Source of the DNA: an uncultured Hyphomonas sp.
GTDB taxonomy: Bacteria; Pseudomonadota; Alphaproteobacteria; Caulobacterales; Hyphomonadaceae
Direction: 5' to 3'
Assembly: GCF_963678875.1 (NCBI RefSeq)
Contig: NZ_OY787457.1
Span: forward strand, 682,001 to 746,000
Length of the DNA: 64,000 bases
The notes beneath the pieces were generated by a model, which saw only the letters and a list, made by a program, of their open reading frames with translations, was not told where the DNA came from and searched no databases. A program made the translations under genes and the position numbers. Below, piece after piece: positions 19,061-27,767 of this stretch (positions are counted from its first letter, which is position 1; each line of letters begins with the position of its first letter).

Positions 19061-20170
19061 ATGAAAACCCGCGCCGCCGTCGCATTTGAAGCGAAGAAAC
19101 CCCTCGAAATCGTTGAGCTTGACCTGGAAGGCCCGAAGGCCGGTGAAGTGCTGGTCGAGATCATGGCCACCGGCATCTGCCACACGGATGCCTACACGCT
19201 GGACGGGCTGGACAGCGAAGGCATTTTCCCCAGCATCCTCGGCCATGAAGGTGCGGGCATCGTGCGCGAAGTCGGCGCAGGCGTGACCAGCGTGAAGCCG
19301 GGCGACCATGTGATCCCGCTCTACACGCCGGAATGCCGCCAGTGCAAAAGCTGTCTCTCCGGCAAGACCAATCTCTGCACCGCGATCCGCGCAACGCAGG
19401 GCAAGGGCCTGATGCCGGACGGCACCTCGCGTTTCTCCTACAAGGGCCAGACGATCTATCACTATATGGGCTGCTCGACCTTCTCGAACTTCACCGTCCT
19501 GCCGGAGATCGCTGTCGCGAAAATCCGCACCGACGCGCCCTTCGACAAGGCCTGCTATGTCGGCTGCGGTGTGACGACCGGCGTTGGCGCCGTGACCAAT
19601 ACGGCAAAGGTGCAAGTGGGTGACAATGTCGTCGTGTTCGGCCTTGGCGGGATCGGCCTCAACGTGCTGCAGGGCGCAAAGATGGCGGGCGCTGACAAGA
19701 TCATCGGTGTCGACATCAACGACTCCAAGAAGGAGTGGGGCGAGAAGTTCGGCATGACGCATTTCGTCAATCCGAAGAACACCAAGGACGTCGTCGCCCA
19801 CCTCGTGGAACTGACCGATGGCGGGGCGGACTATTCCTTCGACTGTACCGGCAACACCGATGTGATGCGCCAGGCGCTTGAATGCTGCCATCGCGGCTGG
19901 GGCACTTCGATCATCATCGGCGTGGCCGAAGCCGGCAAGGAAATCAGTACACGTCCTTTCCAGCTGGTGACGGGCCGCAACTGGCGCGGCACGGCCTTCG
20001 GCGGCGCCAAGGGTCGCACCGATGTGCCGAAGATCGTGGACTGGTACATGAACGGCAAGATCCAGATCGACCCGATGATCACGCATGTGATGAAGCTCGA
20101 CAAGATCAATGACGCTTTCGACCTGATGCATGCCGGCGAAAGCATCCGGAGCGTGGTGGTTTACGACTAA
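19061..20170 (+). CDS. adhC: S-(hydroxymethyl)glutathione dehydrogenase / class III alcohol dehydrogenase
   Basis: A 369-residue zinc enzyme that oxidises S-hydroxymethylglutathione to S-formylglutathione with NAD, the first step of glutathione-linked formaldehyde removal. Catalytic zinc ligands are in GICHTD and GHEGAG. Structural zinc cysteines are in CRQCKSCLSGKTNLC. The NAD loop is FGLGGIGLN. The class III signature segments GKGLMPDGTSRFS and YHYMGCSTFSNFTV are present. The ATG is preceded by TGGAG. The partner hydrolase fghA lies about 4 kb downstream, and the LysR gene is divergent. Confidence 0.96.
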   Translation: MKTRAAVAFEAKKPLEIVELDLEGPKAGEVLVEIMATGICHTDAYTLDGLDSEGIFPSILGHEGAGIVREVGAGVTSVKPGDHVIPLYTPECRQCKSCLSGKTNLCTAIRATQGKGLMPDGTSRFSYKGQTIYHYMGCSTFSNFTVLPEIAVAKIRTDAPFDKACYVGCGVTTGVGAVTNTAKVQVGDNVVVFGLGGIGLNVLQGAKMAGADKIIGVDINDSKKEWGEKFGMTHFVNPKNTKDVVAHLVELTDGGADYSFDCTGNTDVMRQALECCHRGWGTSIIIGVAEAGKEISTRPFQLVTGRNWRGTAFGGAKGRTDVPKIVDWYMNGKIQIDPMITHVMKLDKINDAFDLMHAGESIRSVVVYD

Positions 20171-20192
20171 GACCACTTGTGCGTGGCTTTTT

Positions 20193-20224
20193 CCAGGGAT
20201 GCCTGTGAAGGCAGGTGTCCCTGG
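20193..20224. other. stem-loop downstream of adhC
   Basis: CCAGGGA at 20193-20199 pairs with TCCCTGG at 20218-20224, with an inner GCCT/AGGC pairing. No T-run follows on either strand, so it is not a canonical terminator. It may protect the adhC mRNA 3' end or be part of the leader of the next gene. Confidence 0.4.
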
Positions 20225-20405
20225 CGAAGTCATTTCCCTGTGCGCTCGGGGACTCTTTTCTTCATGAATTTCTTTTTGCTCGGAGGCTGTGGGACGGCAA
20301 GGTTCCCGCGCCGCCGTTTTATCGGTTTGCGGCGCTTGCGATTTTGAGAGGCGGACCACATCTGACCTACGTGGCCGCTGAGGCCAAATCCAAGGGGAGA
20401 AATAC

Positions 20406-20936
20406 ATGAGCACCGTCAAACGCAATCTCGATATTTACCGGACGCGTCTGGTCACGCTTCAAAACATCCTCGGCCGGGCCGAGGCGGAACTGTATCCGGA
20501 TGATCCGGAGAAAAAGACGTTGCTGACGGCGCAGCTGGCAGACGACATGCTTCCGCTGCCGAACCAGATCTGGTTCACCTGCCGGCAGGCAGAGCTGCTG
20601 CTGGGCAAGCTGAACGGGACTCCCGTGAAGGAATTCGAGAGCGACAAGGCGAGCTTTGCTGACCTGAAGGCGCTCGTGGCGGAGACGATTGCCCGACTTG
20701 AAGCGCAGACCGACACGAAGGAAGACTTCGCCGAAGGGAAGACGACGCTGGAGCTGCCCGGCTTTCCGACGCTCTCCATCTCCGGTCAGGACTATATCGA
20801 CGAGTGGCTGACGCCAAACTTCTATTTCCACTTCGTCACGGCCTACGACATCCTGAGGGCAAAGGGGCTGGCCATCGGCAAGGCGGATTATATGAGCCAT
20901 CTGCGTCCGTTGCTGGCGGCAGCCGCTGCCGGCTGA
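20406..20936 (+). CDS. DUF1993 family protein
   Basis: A 176-residue protein matching the DUF1993 family, which resembles a DinB-like four-helix bundle. Conserved features are ADDMLPLPNQIWF near residue 45 and the C-terminal GQDYIDEWLTPNFYFHFVTAYDILRAKGL. No function is established for the family. The ATG follows AAGGGGAG. It has a 235-bp leader containing the adhC-downstream stem-loop. Confidence 0.88.
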   Translation: MSTVKRNLDIYRTRLVTLQNILGRAEAELYPDDPEKKTLLTAQLADDMLPLPNQIWFTCRQAELLLGKLNGTPVKEFESDKASFADLKALVAETIARLEAQTDTKEDFAEGKTTLELPGFPTLSISGQDYIDEWLTPNFYFHFVTAYDILRAKGLAIGKADYMSHLRPLLAAAAAG

Positions 20937-21038
20937 TCACAAAATCGTAGCCTGACGCGGCGGGAAGCGGGAATCCGTCTGGCGCTGCCAATGCGGCTGG
21001 GGCAAACATGCGTTTCCAATCAAGGAGGAAGCACCCGC

Positions 21039-21416
21039 ATGTTCAGTCACGTCATGGTCGGCACGAACGACATTCAAAAAGCCAAGGCGTTCTACGACGC
21101 CCTGTTCACAGCCGTTGGCGGCAAGGAAGCGATCACCGACCCGAAAGGCCGTCTGATCTACCTGCACAATGGCGGCACCTTCCTGGTGACCCCGCCGATC
21201 GATGGCCAGCCGGCGACTCACGCCAATGGCGGCACGATCGGCTTTGCAGCGAAAGATCCGGCTGAGGCCGATGCCTGGCACGCCGCGGGCGTCGCGGCTG
21301 GCGGCCAGCCAATCGAGGACCCGCCGGGCTGGCGCGAAGGCGGCGGCATGAAGCTGTACCTCGCTTACCTGCGCGATCCGGACGGCAACAAGATCTGCGC
21401 CATGTGCCGCGGATAA
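21039..21416 (+). CDS. VOC/glyoxalase-fold protein
   Basis: A 125-residue single-domain vicinal-oxygen-chelate protein. It begins SHVMVGTNDIQKAKAFYDAL and ends with YLRDPDGNKICA, which carries the usual C-terminal metal-ligand region. Such proteins act as lyases, dioxygenases or resistance proteins; this one cannot be assigned further. The ATG at 21039 has AAGGAGGA eight bases upstream. A strong terminator follows directly. Confidence 0.87.
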   Translation: MFSHVMVGTNDIQKAKAFYDALFTAVGGKEAITDPKGRLIYLHNGGTFLVTPPIDGQPATHANGGTIGFAAKDPAEADAWHAAGVAAGGQPIEDPPGWREGGGMKLYLAYLRDPDGNKICAMCRG

Positions 21417-21429
21417 AGGCAAACCAAGG

Positions 21430-21468
21430 AACCGCCCCTCCCAAATCAGGAGGGGCGGTTTCGCATTT
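21430..21468 (+). terminator. rho-independent terminator after the VOC gene
   Basis: A perfect 12-bp GC-rich stem (21430-21441 with 21449-21460) closes a 7-nt loop and is followed by a T-rich TTTCGCATTT. It lies 13 bp after the VOC gene stop. Confidence 0.85.
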
Positions 21469-21566
21469 GGGCGACCTTATGTAGTCTGGTAAACAGACAG
21501 TTGCCTGAGGCTGCCGTGCGCAGCCTGTCCAAAGCCCCTGCCAAAAGCCCGGAGAGGGCGTATGCC

Positions 21567-21884
21567 ATGACCCAGTTTACCCATTTCACCTTGCTCGCCG
21601 ACGGAGAAGTCTTCTCGCCGAACGAGGATTTCGACACTGAATGCGGGCGCTACATCATGGCGATGAAGGTCTGGGCGACGGATGCAGACGAGGCGGCCGA
21701 CATGATCGTCGCGATTGGCCAGCGGCTGGGCTTCAAGCCGGATGGCGAACTCCAGGTGTTCATGACCGAACCGGACGAACCGGCGGACGACCAGCCGTTT
21801 GGCTATGATATTCAGTTCACGTCCTATTCAGAGGACGAGGAAAATGAGGCGGACGAGGAAGAGCGTCCCAAATGGATCCACTGA
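21567..21884 (+). CDS. acidic hypothetical protein
   Basis: A 105-residue soluble protein without signal peptide. It starts MTQFTHFTLLADGEVFSPNEDF and ends in a strongly acidic stretch (SEDEENEADEEER) before PKWIH. No family is recognised. The ATG at 21567 follows GGAGAGGGCG; longer in-frame starts are not supported. It is 17 bp upstream of the RidA-like lipoprotein gene and so probably shares its transcript. Confidence 0.7.
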   Translation: MTQFTHFTLLADGEVFSPNEDFDTECGRYIMAMKVWATDADEAADMIVAIGQRLGFKPDGELQVFMTEPDEPADDQPFGYDIQFTSYSEDEENEADEEERPKWIH

Positions 21885-21901
21885 CAACAGGAAAGATTTG
21901 C

Positions 21902-22393
21902 ATGAAACGCATGTTCAGGATGGGCGGCATCGCGGTGCTGGTGGCGGCTACGACAGGCCTTGGCGGCTGTGTCATCGCCGATGTGGAAGGCGTCGAGGCG
22001 GCGTACAAGCCGGACGTCGAATATTATTCCGCACCGACCATTGCGGGAATGGACCTGCCGTTTTCGAAGGCGGTGCGCGTGGGTGACACGATTTACCTGT
22101 CCGGCGAACTGGGTATCGACCCGGCAACGAACACGTTTGCACCCGGTGGTACGGGGCCGCAGACAACGCAGATCTTCAAGAACATCGAAGCCACGCTGGA
22201 CGAATTCGGTGCAGACCTGTCCGACGTCGTCAAATGCAGCGTCTTCCTTGGCGACATGCAGAATTATGGCGAGATGAACGCGGCATATGACGCGGCACTG
22301 CCGGATCCGAAACCAGCCCGCTCCACGTTCGGGGCAGGCGGCCTTGCGCTTGGTGCGGAACTCGAAATCGAATGCCTCGCCATCCAGCCGTAA
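21902..22393 (+). CDS. RidA/YjgF-family domain on a lipoprotein
   Basis: A 163-residue protein combining a lipoprotein signal (LGGC, Cys near residue 23) with a full RidA domain (about 42-162). The domain keeps VGDTIYLSGELGIDP and the substrate-binding Arg in PARSTFGAGGLALGAELEIECLA (R140, E156). Cytosolic RidA deaminates reactive enamine/imine intermediates; an exported version would act in the periplasm on an unknown substrate. The ATG follows AGGAAAG. It is likely co-transcribed with the preceding and following small genes. Confidence 0.88.
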   Translation: MKRMFRMGGIAVLVAATTGLGGCVIADVEGVEAAYKPDVEYYSAPTIAGMDLPFSKAVRVGDTIYLSGELGIDPATNTFAPGGTGPQTTQIFKNIEATLDEFGADLSDVVKCSVFLGDMQNYGEMNAAYDAALPDPKPARSTFGAGGLALGAELEIECLAIQP

Positions 22394-22405
22394 GGATTGG
22401 CCGGA

Positions 22406-22717
22406 ATGGCATGGCGCACCCCGGAAGCCCCGGTGGACCTGTCGCCCGTCGGATCGGAAGCGATCCGACGGGTGATCGAACGGGCCATCGAGGCGGGCAA
22501 CCGGGTCGCCTCGCTCGCCGAATGGACGAAAGCGCTGGTCGCGCACATGGAACACGGGCTGTCGGCAGAGTTGAAAGCCGAGATCTGCGCGCGATATCCT
22601 GCGCTCAAATATTACGAGGATACGGGCTCACCTCATACACCGCCCGATGAGGGCTTTATCGAGGATGGCTTTGCTGTCTCGTTCCCGAGGGCCAGGCGTC
22701 AGACAGGGCCTGAGTAG
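22406..22717 (+). CDS. hypothetical protein coupled to the RidA-like gene
   Basis: A 103-residue soluble protein of unknown family. The ATG at 22406 is chosen because AAGGA, overlapping the RidA stop codon, lies nine bases upstream; the frame also opens with TTG at 22397. It has a helical N-terminal half and a Pro-rich C-terminal tail. The position of the ribosome binding site suggests translational coupling. Its stop abuts the rhodanese stop on the other strand. Confidence 0.65.
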   Translation: MAWRTPEAPVDLSPVGSEAIRRVIERAIEAGNRVASLAEWTKALVAHMEHGLSAELKAEICARYPALKYYEDTGSPHTPPDEGFIEDGFAVSFPRARRQTGPE

Positions 22718-23092
22718 TCATTTCCGGTATTGCTTCACCGGCAGGTTCGCCGCTGTCCATGCCATCATGCCGCCGCGTACATTGCTGACATCGGTGAACC
22801 CGGCACCGGCCAGCAGCTTGGCCGCCCGGCCAGACCGCATGCCCGACCGGCAGATCACCGCCACCGGCGCCGAAGCATCTTCCTTCATGAACCCGTAGAT
22901 CGTGTCGACCATGCGCGGATCGCCCAGCGTGACCGTGTGGGCGCCCTTTGGGATACCGCCCTGCCACTCATTTTCGGTACGGACATCGACGAGGATCAGC
23001 TGCTTCTTGCGCACGCGATCATTCGCGTCTGCCGGGTCGATCTGCGGGATGCCGGGTTTGCTGCCGCCGAATAGCTTGTCGAACAAACCCAT
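22718..23092 (-). CDS. rhodanese-like domain protein
   Basis: A 124-residue single rhodanese domain preceded by a short MGLFDKLFGG leader. The active-site loop is CRSGMRSG with Cys near residue 81, so sulfur transfer is possible. The LVDVRTENEWQGG segment (CH2A-like) is present. The ATG at 23092 follows GAGG. It lies downstream of the large GST gene on the same strand, but with a 93-bp gap. Confidence 0.9.
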   Translation of the reverse strand: MGLFDKLFGGSKPGIPQIDPADANDRVRKKQLILVDVRTENEWQGGIPKGAHTVTLGDPRMVDTIYGFMKEDASAPVAVICRSGMRSGRAAKLLAGAGFTDVSNVRGGMMAWTAANLPVKQYRK

Positions 23093-23185
23093 GGATCGCG
23101 CCTCACTATGATTACCCTCCTGATTTAACACCCCGGCAGGGCCCGCCATAGATGCGGCGACTGCGACAGATGCAGTCATGCGCCT

Positions 23186-24277
23186 TCAGGCAAGGACGAG
23201 GCGGCAATCCTTCCGCGCCATGCGGGCAGGCAGCTGGAATGTGGCCAGCGCCGAACCGCCGACGGAGGTAAGCAGCGCATCGGCACGGACCTTCGCCTCT
23301 GTGTCCATGGCGGCATAGGCCTCCAGCACAGCCTGAAGGCGCCAGAGGGCGAACGTCCGCGCCGCGGCCGGTCCGGTGAAGCCTTCGATGGAGATTTCGA
23401 TCTGCCCGACGGCGCGCGGGACAGTATCGCCGGAAGAGGCCTCTGCGGCCCAACCGGCGAAGAGGTCGCTTGTCGCCATCAGGGAGGGCAGCTGTTCGCG
23501 CATCTGGCGCTTCAGGATCGGCAGCAGCGTGTCCGGGATCGTGTCATCCGGGGCAAGGTCTCCGCTACCTGCTTCGCCCGTATTCGTGCGCTCCACCCAG
23601 TCTGCGACGCGCGGGGCGAGGCGCTTCATCAGCGCGCCGGATTCCGGATCCCGGTAGAGGTGAGCGTAAAGTGGGCCGATGAAGGAGAAGTCCGCGAGGC
23701 AAGGCCGGCCGCCCAACAGAAACGGGTGGACGTCGAGGTGCTGAGAAAATTCGCGGAGGAAAGCCTCATAGCTCCGCTCGATGCCGGGAATGGTTTCGGC
23801 ATGGATACCCAGGATTGGCAGGGAGCCCTTGAAACGCTGGCCGTTCTTTTTGCCGATCTCATACTGTTCCGGCCGGCTGAGTTGCGGCGCGGAAATGGCG
23901 CCGAATTCCGAATAGGCCCAGTCCTCATTATAGGTCCAGCGATAGTGCATCGCGGGCAGGACCAGCCATTCATCGGCATAAAGCTGGAGGAGAAGCGCCA
24001 CGAAGCGTTGCAGCGGCGTCGCCGGCAGGGCAGGCGGCTGGCGGTGCTCGGCGGCCTCGACCTCATTGATGATGTCGGCGGTGTCCTGCACGATACTGCC
24101 GTCGGGCATCTTCATGACCGGGATCACGGGCCAGCCGACATTCGGCAGGATGATGTCTCGGTAGACCTGCTGGGTTGCCAGCTGTTCCTCGAAATCCGCG
24201 CCGCGCCAGCGGAGATAGGCGCGGGCCTTGCCGGTGAAATAGCTGACCTCGGCGCCGTAGAGTGTGTAAGCTGGCAT
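23186..24277 (-). CDS. large glutathione S-transferase family protein
   Basis: A 363-residue protein, longer than the usual ~220. The N-terminal thioredoxin-like domain (about 1-80) has YTLYGAEVSYFTGKARAYLRW, VGWPVIPVMKMPDG and the QDTADIINEVE glutathione motif. A helical GST C-domain follows (about 85-245), with LGGRPCLADFSFIG. About 100 further residues form an extra C-terminal domain of no known family. The ATG at 24277 follows AGGGAAA. It is divergent from fghA, so a role in glutathione-linked detoxification is plausible. Confidence 0.85.
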   Translation of the reverse strand: MPAYTLYGAEVSYFTGKARAYLRWRGADFEEQLATQQVYRDIILPNVGWPVIPVMKMPDGSIVQDTADIINEVEAAEHRQPPALPATPLQRFVALLLQLYADEWLVLPAMHYRWTYNEDWAYSEFGAISAPQLSRPEQYEIGKKNGQRFKGSLPILGIHAETIPGIERSYEAFLREFSQHLDVHPFLLGGRPCLADFSFIGPLYAHLYRDPESGALMKRLAPRVADWVERTNTGEAGSGDLAPDDTIPDTLLPILKRQMREQLPSLMATSDLFAGWAAEASSGDTVPRAVGQIEISIEGFTGPAAARTFALWRLQAVLEAYAAMDTEAKVRADALLTSVGGSALATFQLPARMARKDCRLVLA

Positions 24278-24438
24278 CGTGCGTTTCCCTGTCCTTTTAT
24301 GGCGGGCTTTGTGCCGCAGGAGTGCCTGTGGGTGCAAGGCTGGTATCCGGTGAAGGACAGTGCTTGACGCGCCGCGCCCAATCGTGTTGCCCGTGGGGCA
24401 ATTCGTTCCAAACCAGCCGCAGGACTTCGTACGCGCCC

Positions 24439-25284
24439 ATGACCCAGCTCACTTCTGTCTCTTCCTGGAAATCCTTCGGTGGAAACCTTTCCGTGTACGA
24501 TCATGAGTCCGCCGTGCTGGGCTGCAAGATGCGGTTTGCAGTCTATACACCGCCGCAGGCGGCAGACGGGCCTGTGCCGGTGCTTTGGTACCTCTCCGGC
24601 CTGACCTGCAGCTGGGCGAATGTGATGGAGAAGTCCGGCCTGCAACGCGCGGCGGCGGAGCACGGCATCATGATCATCGCGCCGGACACCAGCCCGCGCG
24701 GCGAAGGCGTTCCGGATGATGAAGGCTACGACCTCGGCCAAGGGGCAGGCTTCTACCTGACGGCCACGCAGGAGCCGTGGGCCAAGCATTTCAAGATGGA
24801 CCAGTACATCACCGAAGAACTGCCGAAGCTTGTCGGCGCTGAAATCAAGAATGCCGACATGGGAAAGCAGGGGATTTTCGGCCATTCCATGGGCGGGCAT
24901 GGGGCCATCACCCTGCACCTGAAATATCCGGACACCTACAAGACCTGCTCGGCCTTCAGCCCGATCACCAGCCCGGCGCGCGTGCCATGGGGCCAGAAGG
25001 CGTTCACGGCCTATCTCGGCCCGGCCTCCATCGCGTGGGAGCAGTATGACTCCACCGAACTGGTGAAGGAGCGTCAGAGCCGCGCGCGCATCCTGGTCGA
25101 TACCGGCACGGCCGATACATTTCTCGAAAAGGAATTGAAACCGGAAATCTTCATCGATGCCTGCATGGCGAACGGGCAGGCGCTGGATTACCGGATGCGC
25201 GAAGGCTATGGCCACGACTATTACTTCATCGCGAGTTTCATGGACGATCACATCGCCCATCACGCGGCTGGCCTGAAAAAGTAG
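24439..25284 (+). CDS. fghA: S-formylglutathione hydrolase
   Basis: A 281-residue alpha/beta hydrolase of the esterase D family that releases formate and glutathione from S-formylglutathione. The nucleophile Ser is in GHSMGGHGA (S150), and the catalytic His is in YGHDYYF. The conserved WYLSGLTCS and APDTSPRG segments mark the family. The ATG at 24439 lacks a strong ribosome binding site, but the protein start fits homologues. It completes the pathway begun by adhC, though a divergent GST gene separates the two blocks. Confidence 0.95.
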   Translation: MTQLTSVSSWKSFGGNLSVYDHESAVLGCKMRFAVYTPPQAADGPVPVLWYLSGLTCSWANVMEKSGLQRAAAEHGIMIIAPDTSPRGEGVPDDEGYDLGQGAGFYLTATQEPWAKHFKMDQYITEELPKLVGAEIKNADMGKQGIFGHSMGGHGAITLHLKYPDTYKTCSAFSPITSPARVPWGQKAFTAYLGPASIAWEQYDSTELVKERQSRARILVDTGTADTFLEKELKPEIFIDACMANGQALDYRMREGYGHDYYFIASFMDDHIAHHAAGLKK

Positions 25285-25411
25285 AGGCAAGCGTCCGCAG
25301 GCCCCGGTGGGTATCGGGGTTCACGCGCGGCTGCTTCCCAGTGCCCTGCAAGCACACAGCCTTGCATGAATGCCGCGTGGGGACACGAGGCACCTGCGAA
25401 ACTTTTCTGCG

Positions 25412-26761
25412 CTACACCGCCTTGGCGTGGCGCGCCTCGACCGGTTTGTACCGTCCGTCAAAACACTGGGCGACCGTGCGGAGAAGAAGCCGGGCCTCCT
25501 TCGGCACACTGACGATGCTTCCGTCGATCCGGCAGAGGCCGGCAGACTGTAGGAAACGCGCGGTTTCCAGCGCGTCATCCAAGGACCCCGGGGCTGCGCC
25601 CATCTCGCGGCACGTCGCGTCCACATCCACCCACAACTGGCACATCAGTTTCTCGATCGCGCGCGCGCGCAGGCGATCGTCTTCCGTCAGTTCGATACCG
25701 CGCTCAGATGGCAGGCGCCGGTCTTCGACGGCAGCAGCCCAAGCCGTCCGCGCCTTGAAGTTCTGCACATAGCCCTGACGAAATTGCGAAATTGAGGTCG
25801 AGCCGATGCCGACCAGCGTCTCGCACGGGTCATCGGTATAGCCCTGAAAGTTCCGGCGCAGCGTACCGGCTCGGGCCGCGCGGGTGAGGGCGTCGTCCGG
25901 TGCGGCGAAGTGATCGAGGCCGATGGCGTGGAACCCGGCGCCCGTCAGCGTCGCGGCGCCAGCTTCCGCCTGCCGGAAGCGCTCCTCAAGGCCGGGCAGG
26001 GCGGATTCGTCGATGGCGGACTGATGCTTGGCGAACCATGGCACATGCGCGTAGCCGAAGAAGGAGACGCGCGCGGCGCCCATCCCGGCGGCGAAATGTG
26101 CGGCCTCGACCACGTCTTCCACGGTCTGGAAGGGCAGGCCGTACATCAGGTCCATATTGATGGCGTGGATGCCAACCGTACGCAGGCGTTCGATGCCGTC
26201 CACCAGCAGCTCTTTCGGCTGGATGCGTCCGACGGCTTCCTGAACCTTTGGCGCGAGCGTCTGCACACCGAAGCTGACGCGGCTGACGCCAGCTTCCGCC
26301 ATCGCCTGAATGAAGTCCGGCGTCAGCGTGCGCGGGTCGACCTCAACGGCGACTTCCATGTCCGGCCGCGTACCGAAGGCTTCCTTCGCGTGGGCGACGA
26401 GGCCTTTGAAGTCTTCCGCCGAAAGGGCATTCGGCGAGCCGCCACCGAAATGCAGGTGCGCCATGCCGGCATGCGGGCCCAGCGCGTTCGCCCAGACGTC
26501 GATCTCCTGGTGCAGCGTCTCCAGATAGGTGGCGATCCGGCGGTAGCCGTTGGGTACGCTGGTGGCACAGCCGCAATAGAAGCAGAGCTTCTCGCAGAAG
26601 GGCACGTGCATGTAGACGGAGATCGGCTCGTCCGGATTGACGGAGGCTGCCCAGACTTTCGCCTGATCCTCCGCCACGCGCGGGGAGAAATCCGCCGCCG
26701 TCGGGTAGCTCGTATAGCGCGGAACGGGCCGCGTCGCGAAAGTGGTCCATGCCTGTTTCAT
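25412..26761 (-). CDS. hemN: oxygen-independent coproporphyrinogen III oxidase
   Basis: A 449-residue radical-SAM enzyme of haem synthesis that decarboxylates coproporphyrinogen III without oxygen. The FeS cysteines are C56, C60 and C63 in CEKLCFYCGC. RPVPRYTSYPTA at the N-terminus and HFGGGSPN after the cluster loop are typical of true HemN rather than HemW. The ATG at 26761 matches homologue starts. No FNR-type dyad was found in the short upstream gap. Its presence suggests growth at low oxygen. Confidence 0.95.
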   Translation of the reverse strand: MKQAWTTFATRPVPRYTSYPTAADFSPRVAEDQAKVWAASVNPDEPISVYMHVPFCEKLCFYCGCATSVPNGYRRIATYLETLHQEIDVWANALGPHAGMAHLHFGGGSPNALSAEDFKGLVAHAKEAFGTRPDMEVAVEVDPRTLTPDFIQAMAEAGVSRVSFGVQTLAPKVQEAVGRIQPKELLVDGIERLRTVGIHAINMDLMYGLPFQTVEDVVEAAHFAAGMGAARVSFFGYAHVPWFAKHQSAIDESALPGLEERFRQAEAGAATLTGAGFHAIGLDHFAAPDDALTRAARAGTLRRNFQGYTDDPCETLVGIGSTSISQFRQGYVQNFKARTAWAAAVEDRRLPSERGIELTEDDRLRARAIEKLMCQLWVDVDATCREMGAAPGSLDDALETARFLQSAGLCRIDGSIVSVPKEARLLLRTVAQCFDGRYKPVEARHAKAV

Positions 26762-26879
26762 GCCCCGCGTCTTAGCAGCACTGGCAGGCGGCTGGATTAC
26801 GCAGAATCCCGTACGCATTCGCCGCCTCGACGGCGTGCCCGGGCAGGCGTAGGGTCAGCCCAACAAGAGGAGACAAACC

Positions 26880-27404
26880 ATGATCCGTTCCGCTGCCTGC
26901 GCCGCCGCCCTGTTTACCCTTGCCATGCCCGCGCTGGCTGGGCCGGAGGCGTTCCAGCCGGGCACGGTGGTGCCGGATTATGGCAAGGTTTTCGTTCCGG
27001 AAGGCGTGTCGCTGCCGGCGGACACGGTGATGAAGGTCGCGTTCGACATTGGCGAGGCCGGCCCGGCTGATGCCATCAGCCGCCGCCTGGAAACGCCAGC
27101 CCGGTTCCTCAACATGCACGCCGCTGCAGGCGTCGATCCGGCGAATTTGCACGTCGCGCTCGTTGTGCATGGCGCAGCTGGCCGCGACCTGATGAATGAG
27201 GAAGCCCGCGGCGCGCCCAATCCGAATGCCGGCCTGATCGCGGAATTGCTGGCCGCTGGGGCGACAATCGAGCTGTGCGGTCAGACGTCTGCGATGCGCG
27301 ATATCGCCGCCGAAGACCTGCTACCGGGCATCACCATTGGCTTGTCCTCGATGTCGACCCATGCCGTGCTGCAGCAGGAAGGCTACACGCTGAACCCGTT
27401 CTGA
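26880..27404 (+). CDS. exported DsrE-family protein
   Basis: A 174-residue protein with a cleavable signal peptide (MIRSAACAAALFTLAMPALA). The mature part resembles the DsrE/F fold: a KVAFDI strand, LHVALVVHG, and a Cys in TIELCGQTS (C133) where sulfur-relay members carry their active Cys. Periplasmic members are often annotated but poorly characterised. The ATG follows AGAGGAGAC. It is divergent from hemN and convergent with the RusA gene. Confidence 0.8.
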   Translation: MIRSAACAAALFTLAMPALAGPEAFQPGTVVPDYGKVFVPEGVSLPADTVMKVAFDIGEAGPADAISRRLETPARFLNMHAAAGVDPANLHVALVVHGAAGRDLMNEEARGAPNPNAGLIAELLAAGATIELCGQTSAMRDIAAEDLLPGITIGLSSMSTHAVLQQEGYTLNPF

Positions 27405-27407
27405 GGC

Positions 27408-27767
27408 TCAGCCCATCGCTTCGGCGAGCAGCCAGATACCTTCGCGCTCCGCCTGCCGGCGTTCGACCAGCAGGCGGGCGACTTGGTGGTCATCGTCGAA
27501 GACATTGCCTGTAAGACTGTCGAGCAGCGCCTTGGCGAGATTGTCGAGGTCCATCCAGGGCGGATCGCCAGTATATTCCATCATGATGTGTACGGAATAT
27601 TCGCCATAGCCGGGGCGTAGCGGCGGGAACTCCTTGCGGAAGAACTCCTTCAGCAGCGTCTTGTAATATTTCGTCTGCGTGGTGAGGCCCGTGCAACGCA
27701 CTTCCAGCGCGCCATCCTCCGTGATGCGCGCCTGAACCTTGCCCGATTTGACCCAATCGCCGTTCAA
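27408..27767 (-). CDS. rusA: RusA-family Holliday junction resolvase
   Basis: A 119-residue nuclease expected to cleave four-way DNA junctions as a dimer. The catalytic acidic and basic residues are kept in WMDLDNLAKALLDSLTG (D73, D75, K79), with DDDH (91-94) downstream. It starts with TTG whose bases overlap the upstream stop (TTGA), so translation is coupled to the L7/L12-domain gene. RusA genes are usually phage-borne; no other phage gene is seen here. The ribosomal reading would depend on termination-reinitiation. Confidence 0.87.
   Translation of the reverse strand: MNGDWVKSGKVQARITEDGALEVRCTGLTTQTKYYKTLLKEFFRKEFPPLRPGYGEYSVHIMMEYTGDPPWMDLDNLAKALLDSLTGNVFDDDHQVARLLVERRQAEREGIWLLAEAMG

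Noticed and set aside
27408..27767. RusA-type gene as a prophage remnant
   Set aside because: No integrase, capsid or other phage genes and no composition change nearby.
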